A stretch of 64,000 bases of DNA from assembly GCA_037903355.1 (NCBI GenBank), contig JBAJFE010000005.1, forward strand, positions 1,364,001-1,428,000. The letters are read 5' to 3'. The notes under the pieces are model-generated. The model was given only the letters and a program-made list of their open reading frames with translations, did no database searches and was not told where the DNA came from. This stretch comes from Trichuris trichiura. Its lineage: Eukaryota; Nematoda; Enoplea; Trichinellida; Trichuridae. A program made the position numbers and the translations under genes. Position 1 is the stretch's first letter, and each line of letters opens with the position of its first letter. Shown here piece after piece: positions 59,584 to 64,000 of the stretch.

Positions 59584-62500
59584 ATGACCACCGACTCTCG
59601 CTGGACAATGGGCAGAGGAAAACTCAAGCTGGCTTTTCTACTTGTTCTGATCTTGCTCACTGCGTTTGGGCAGGCAGGTGAGCATTGTCGCTCGCTTAGT
59701 TATATTTAAAATACCATTTTTATTTTTTATTTTTTTAAATACTGACTTCTCATGTCAGCTGTAGGGGATTTTCGCGCTTGCTTACAAAACAAACCACCAA
59801 TTTTTAGGCAGTAATATCTAAGGAGACCAAAAATGGTTATTTTGCCAACCTTAATTCTTCAGGTAGCATTTGCAATGGAAAGAGCAACGGCGACTATGGG
59901 TACCCATTGGAGCGTTGCTCCAGTCGATACTTTAGCTGCGTTAATGGCAAAACAGTTGACCGCCATTGTCCTCACGGACTTTACTTTCATCCGCATTTGG
60001 GCAAATGCGATTGGCCTCGTCAAATACCCGGATGCAACGGTAGGGAAGAAAAGGTGAACTTCCATTGTCCCGCCGAAGATGGCGATTATGCCGATGCCGA
60101 CGATTTGTGCAGCGCTAAATTCTGGCGTTGCACCCATGGTAAAGCCGAATTGTATACATGCACGAATGACCAATTGTTTGACGACAAGTTGGGCAGATGC
60201 TCTGCTCCTACTGGAAAGTGCGGTGCGTATAAAGGCGAGGCGCTATAAAGCAAAGGATGATCTTGGTTTTTCCGTTTTTTTTAGCTTTCTGCTTGCATCA
60301 TCTAAAAGGACAGTACCGTTCAATGGAAGGAGGCGGTTGTAGCCCAGAATATTTCGATTGCGTTGACGACTACGGCAAGACGTCAATTAAGCATTGCCAC
60401 AATGGTTTAGTGTTCAGCGAAGAGACGAAACATTGCCAACCAAAATCAGCGGTAGCCGAATGCAATCCCGAATTGTTGCATACCGAAGAAGAAGGAGAAG
60501 AAAGAGAAGGCGGTCATCAACACGTCGCAGAGAGCGTAGATGTTCAAAACGGTTATCGTCCACATACGGTAGTAGCACAGTCGTGCACATCGCCAAAGGC
60601 AATGGGCAAATGCATTGGCGAGTACGAAGGGTGCAACCGCGGCAAGCCGGAAAAACGATTTTGCGCCATCGGTTTGGTAAGAGTGTTGTGATGCAAATTT
60701 TTGACTTTTTAAAAATCAATTCCAACTCTTTCACAGGTTTACTTTGAAGACTACGGCGGCTGCGTTGAGCCTTCGCACTCTCCCGAATGTCCCAAAATGG
60801 AAAGACGAGCGAGCAGCCGATTCCGTTGTTCCGACATGCCAGGCGTCAAATTGGCCAGAGGTAAATGCAAACCGGAATACGTGCAATGCATGGGCGAAAT
60901 AGCCGTTCGTCAGTGGTGCGCACCCGACGAAATTTTTGATCCACAAAGCGAGTCGTGCGTTCATGTGTCCCTAACGGACGACTGCATGCCGGCGGAGTCG
61001 CACGGCCCTTCTTCAATCCACGACTCATTTTCCCGCTTCGATTCCGTATGTTCCAAAGAAGACCGTCAAATTAAGCGACGTAGAGCATTGGAGCATTGCT
61101 CAAAAAATTACGTTCAATGCGACGAACAATTGGGCGATAAAATGAGAAGCTGCTCGAGAGGAATTTACGACGAATCGTACGATCGTTGTTTACCGCGCGA
61201 ATTGTCAAGCAATTGCCACCGAGCGGATGCCATACCGTTCTACCCATTGACCAGACGAAGAAAACGTATCGGAAGAAGTCTACGCCTGGATAAGCGACGT
61301 GGCATGTTCAATCCAAGCTTGTTTAAAGGCAATGGTCCGCCCGGTATGGAAATGAGTGACATGGACGAGGGGTTTAGAAGAGATTTAAGTTCGCCTCGAC
61401 GGGAGACTCATTTTGGCTTGAACAAATTTTCCAAAACGCAAATTGAAATCGGCGGTGAAACAATTCCATTGCCGACCGGTCAGAGGCTCCAAGAGGCACC
61501 TACGGCTGGTCATGCCGCCGTTATTGCCAACTTTGAAGGACTGAACTTCGACGAAGGCCCGCGAACTGCTGCTACAGCCGTACCGGTTATTGAGCAAAAT
61601 TTGATGCCCCAATCCGGAGAAGCTGTTGTCGTTCCACGTTTGGATGTAGTCCAACAACCGCCCGCCCAAATAGTGGTACCTCAAGCTAACGTCGTTCATC
61701 AGCCTCCCATTCAAGAGGATCTTCCCGAACCTCCCGTTATGGTAAACGTACCCCAGAATGCGCTTGCTTCGGCCGCGGCATGGCACCAACAACCCGAACT
61801 GCCTCCAGACAATACTCAATATAGGCAACAGCTGCCACCACCCATAGCGGACCCACACGTTTACGTTAATCCTGCTGCCGAGCCGCAAAGGGTTCCTATT
61901 GTTGGACAAGCAGCTGCGTCGTCTGATGCGCATGTTTTGGGCCCTGTTAAGCCAGGCATGTCGCCCGTAGATGCTATTGCCTGAGTACATTTTATGCAAA
62001 TTATATTCTAGGCAGCTTTTGCTCCAAGCAGAAAGACGGCGTGTATAGTTACGGGCATTGCAGGCGCGACTACGCCGTCTGCAGAGCGAAAAGGGAAATA
62101 CGACTTACGTGCGCTATTGGCGAACTATTCGATCCAGACTTGTTCCATTGCACAAGCAATTACGGTTATGCTTGCGCGACCAAAAGAACAACTACTACCA
62201 CGCTTCCATCGACGACCGCATCGTCCGATGTGCCAAACTCGGTGTGCTCGAATAGACAGAACGGCTACTACGCAATAGCATTGTGCAGTCGTTTTTACTA
62301 TAGTTGTTCCAATGGCGACTATCAGTTGTATCAATGCCAGTACGGGGAAGTTTTCAGCGATGTACAACGTCGATGTGTTGTACCCGGACTGAGTTGCACC
62401 GCATCATCAGATTCGACGGATACATCGTTGGGAACCTATCCCGGTACGTCACTTCCAAGATTTTGTACGGGAAGTTTTGAAATCTGGTCCGACTGCGCCA

Positions 62501-64000
62501 GTCCATGCGGCAAAGAAGCCACATGCGGACATAGATATCCTCAGAACAACTGCAATCACAATTGTAAGCCAGGATGTGTATGCCGGCCGGGATACGTTCG
62601 GCTTTCCGAGCAAAGTCGTATATGCGTACCCGAAGACGCTTGCCTTCAATATACTCTAACCAATCGAGCGCTGGACCAAACCTATTGCCAATTCCGACCA
62701 GATGGCCTATATCCATATCCAGGCAAAGTATGCGATCAACGATATCTGAGATGTCGCGCAGGAGCGCTGGATACTCAACTATGCGATCAAGGGAAAGTGT
62801 TTGACGCGGTGAAAAGTCAATGCGTTTACGAAATGGCATGCAAAGCACCTCGACCAACGGCTGGCGGATTGGACAGCTACTTTTGCCGCGGTAAGCCTAG
62901 CGGCGCTTACAACCTCCCTGGCAAAACGTGCTTCACTATTTACTACCTTTGCTCGGACGGTATTGTCTCTTTTGGCAAATGTTCCAACGGTTACGTATTC
63001 GACCTGCATCTTGGTTGCGTACCGCCGTCCCATTGCGACGACGGGCCGGTTGACCCTAAGGATTTGTACTGCGCCGGCAAACGAGACGGCTCGTACGCTT
63101 TTGGCAACTACAAATGCTTTCCCATATATTACACGTGCCAAAGAGGTAAAGCCAACTTTGCCATATGTCGAAGCTCCTACGAAGACTTGGTGTTCGATGG
63201 TCGCCACTGCGTGTCGCGCAACAGCTGCCTTGGACCGAAGCATCAAGCTCGTCCTCCAATGCCCGTATACTACGAATCACCGTTCAATCAGTCGACCACG
63301 TTTGATCCAACCTTCTGCGTTAACCAACCGGACGGCGCGTATCCAATTGTCGAATGTACATCGCCATATTTGGTGTGCATCAACTCGGTAACCACAATAC
63401 ACTACTGTTTCCCGGGCGAAATTTTTGCTCGTGTCAACCTGCCGGCCGGCGTTGTTTATCAATGCGCTATGCCCAAGTATACTTTGTGCATTCCAAGTAA
63501 GAAAACATTGTCTCCGCAAAGAGGTTTTCCCTAGTTTAGCCTTCTTATTTCAGAATATTCCTACGCCCATCATCTGACGGACAAAAAAGGTAAGATTAAA
63601 CGCATTATCAAGCGCGAAAAACTTGCTCTTTTAAAAGTATATTGTTGTACTTGCAGCCAAGACAACCGTAGCGCCCACTGTTAACAATAATCTTTGCTTG
63701 ACTGCAGCGGTTAATAATCAACTGCATCCGTTGTCGAATAATCCCTGCGATAAGCACTACATTAATTGTACGGGCGGTTCCTTCTACTTGGGTACTTGTC
63801 CAGACAAGACCGTATTCAACAGCACGTCATTGATGTGTGAGGGAAATTTTGCTTGCCTAAAGCAACCTCCACCCGACTACAGACAGCTATGCCATGATCG
63901 AACCAACGGTTTTTACACGTTCTCCTTGTGCAGCCACTACTATTTGTACTGCCAAGACAATATAGGCTGGGTGCAAAGTTGTTTGAATCCCCATTGGGTA
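59584..64000 (+). CDS. Secreted multidomain chitin-binding protein (about 14 CBM14/peritrophin-A domains plus one TIL domain), partial at window end
   Basis: Likely extracellular chitin-matrix protein (eggshell, pharyngeal lining or cuticle; inferred). Exons: 59584-59677, 59863-60222, 60285-60676, 60737-61955, 62012-63496, 63554-63589, 63657 to beyond 64000, all in phase. The start MTTDSRWTMGRGKLKLAFLL gives a signal peptide ending at about FGQAG. Six CBM14-type six-cysteine domains (for example CSSRYFSCVNGKTVDRHC) lead to a basic then Pro/Gln/Val-rich linker (61240-61955) with dibasic RRRKR, a possible processing site. Then come two CBM14 domains, a TIL inhibitor-type domain (about 62458-62640: CGKEATCGHRY, CKPGCVCRPGYV) and at least six more CBM14 domains, the last cut by the window edge. 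Aromatic residues of the chitin-binding face (YYSC, YYLC, YYTC) are kept. The intron 61956-62011 needs a GC donor to keep the frame; otherwise the first part would stop at 61984. Confidence 0.9.

Noticed and set aside
1..64000. CRISPR arrays, bacterial operons, ribosome binding sites, rRNA genes
   Set aside because: None seen; spliced genes, a eukaryotic tRNA and LTR retroelement show this is animal nuclear DNA.

Overview
The window looks like nuclear DNA of an ecdysozoan animal, most likely a clade I nematode such as Trichuris. That placement is an inference from gene content, moderate GC, many 50-60 bp introns mixed with a few kilobase ones, and a long CBM14/TIL secreted protein; no species marker is present. 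Genes were rebuilt exon by exon from protein family similarity, splice sites and phase. Six models close in frame: the DBS-type RhoGEF (20 exons, 1139 aa), a Wnt (8 exons, 401 aa), Lunapark (3 exons, 311 aa), SF3B6 (4 exons, 124 aa), a 17-exon SynGAP/DAB2IP-type RasGAP, and the 3' half of UVRAG.

Layout. 1-13.4 kb (+): DBS/MCF2L-like RhoGEF with Sec14, spectrin-like, DH, PH and SH3 parts. 13.6-17.0 kb (-): complete Wnt ligand, convergent with the RhoGEF at 131 bp. 18.2-28.7 kb (-): UVRAG, with a firm 3' half and a tentative 5' half. 30.0-39.8 kb (+): gap-2-like RasGAP, divergent from UVRAG. 41.7-42.1 kb (-): a solitary histone H2A. 43.5 kb (-): tRNA-Val(TAC). 44.2-55.4 kb is a repeat-rich island. 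It holds three foldback elements with trinucleotide microsatellites, a short terminal-inverted-repeat candidate, an intronless 738-aa EGF-repeat gene, and a young BEL/Pao LTR retrotransposon with 138-bp LTRs and a 5-bp target duplication. 56.6-57.7 kb (+): Lunapark, convergent at 134 bp with SF3B6 (-, 57.9-58.4 kb). 59.6 kb to the window end (+): a secreted protein with about 14 chitin-binding peritrophin-A domains and one TIL domain, cut by the window edge.

The host genes are mostly conserved housekeeping or signalling genes (small-GTPase control, Wnt signalling, autophagy/endosome traffic, ER shape, splicing) with no operon-like logic. The most unusual material is in the island. The foldback elements share a CUGANGA-stem-GAAA core resembling half of a hammerhead ribozyme. 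The EGF gene is intronless, AT-richer than its neighbours and flanked by short direct repeats. Three introns with GC instead of GT donors, and two near-perfect intronic snap-back hairpins, are also worth checking.
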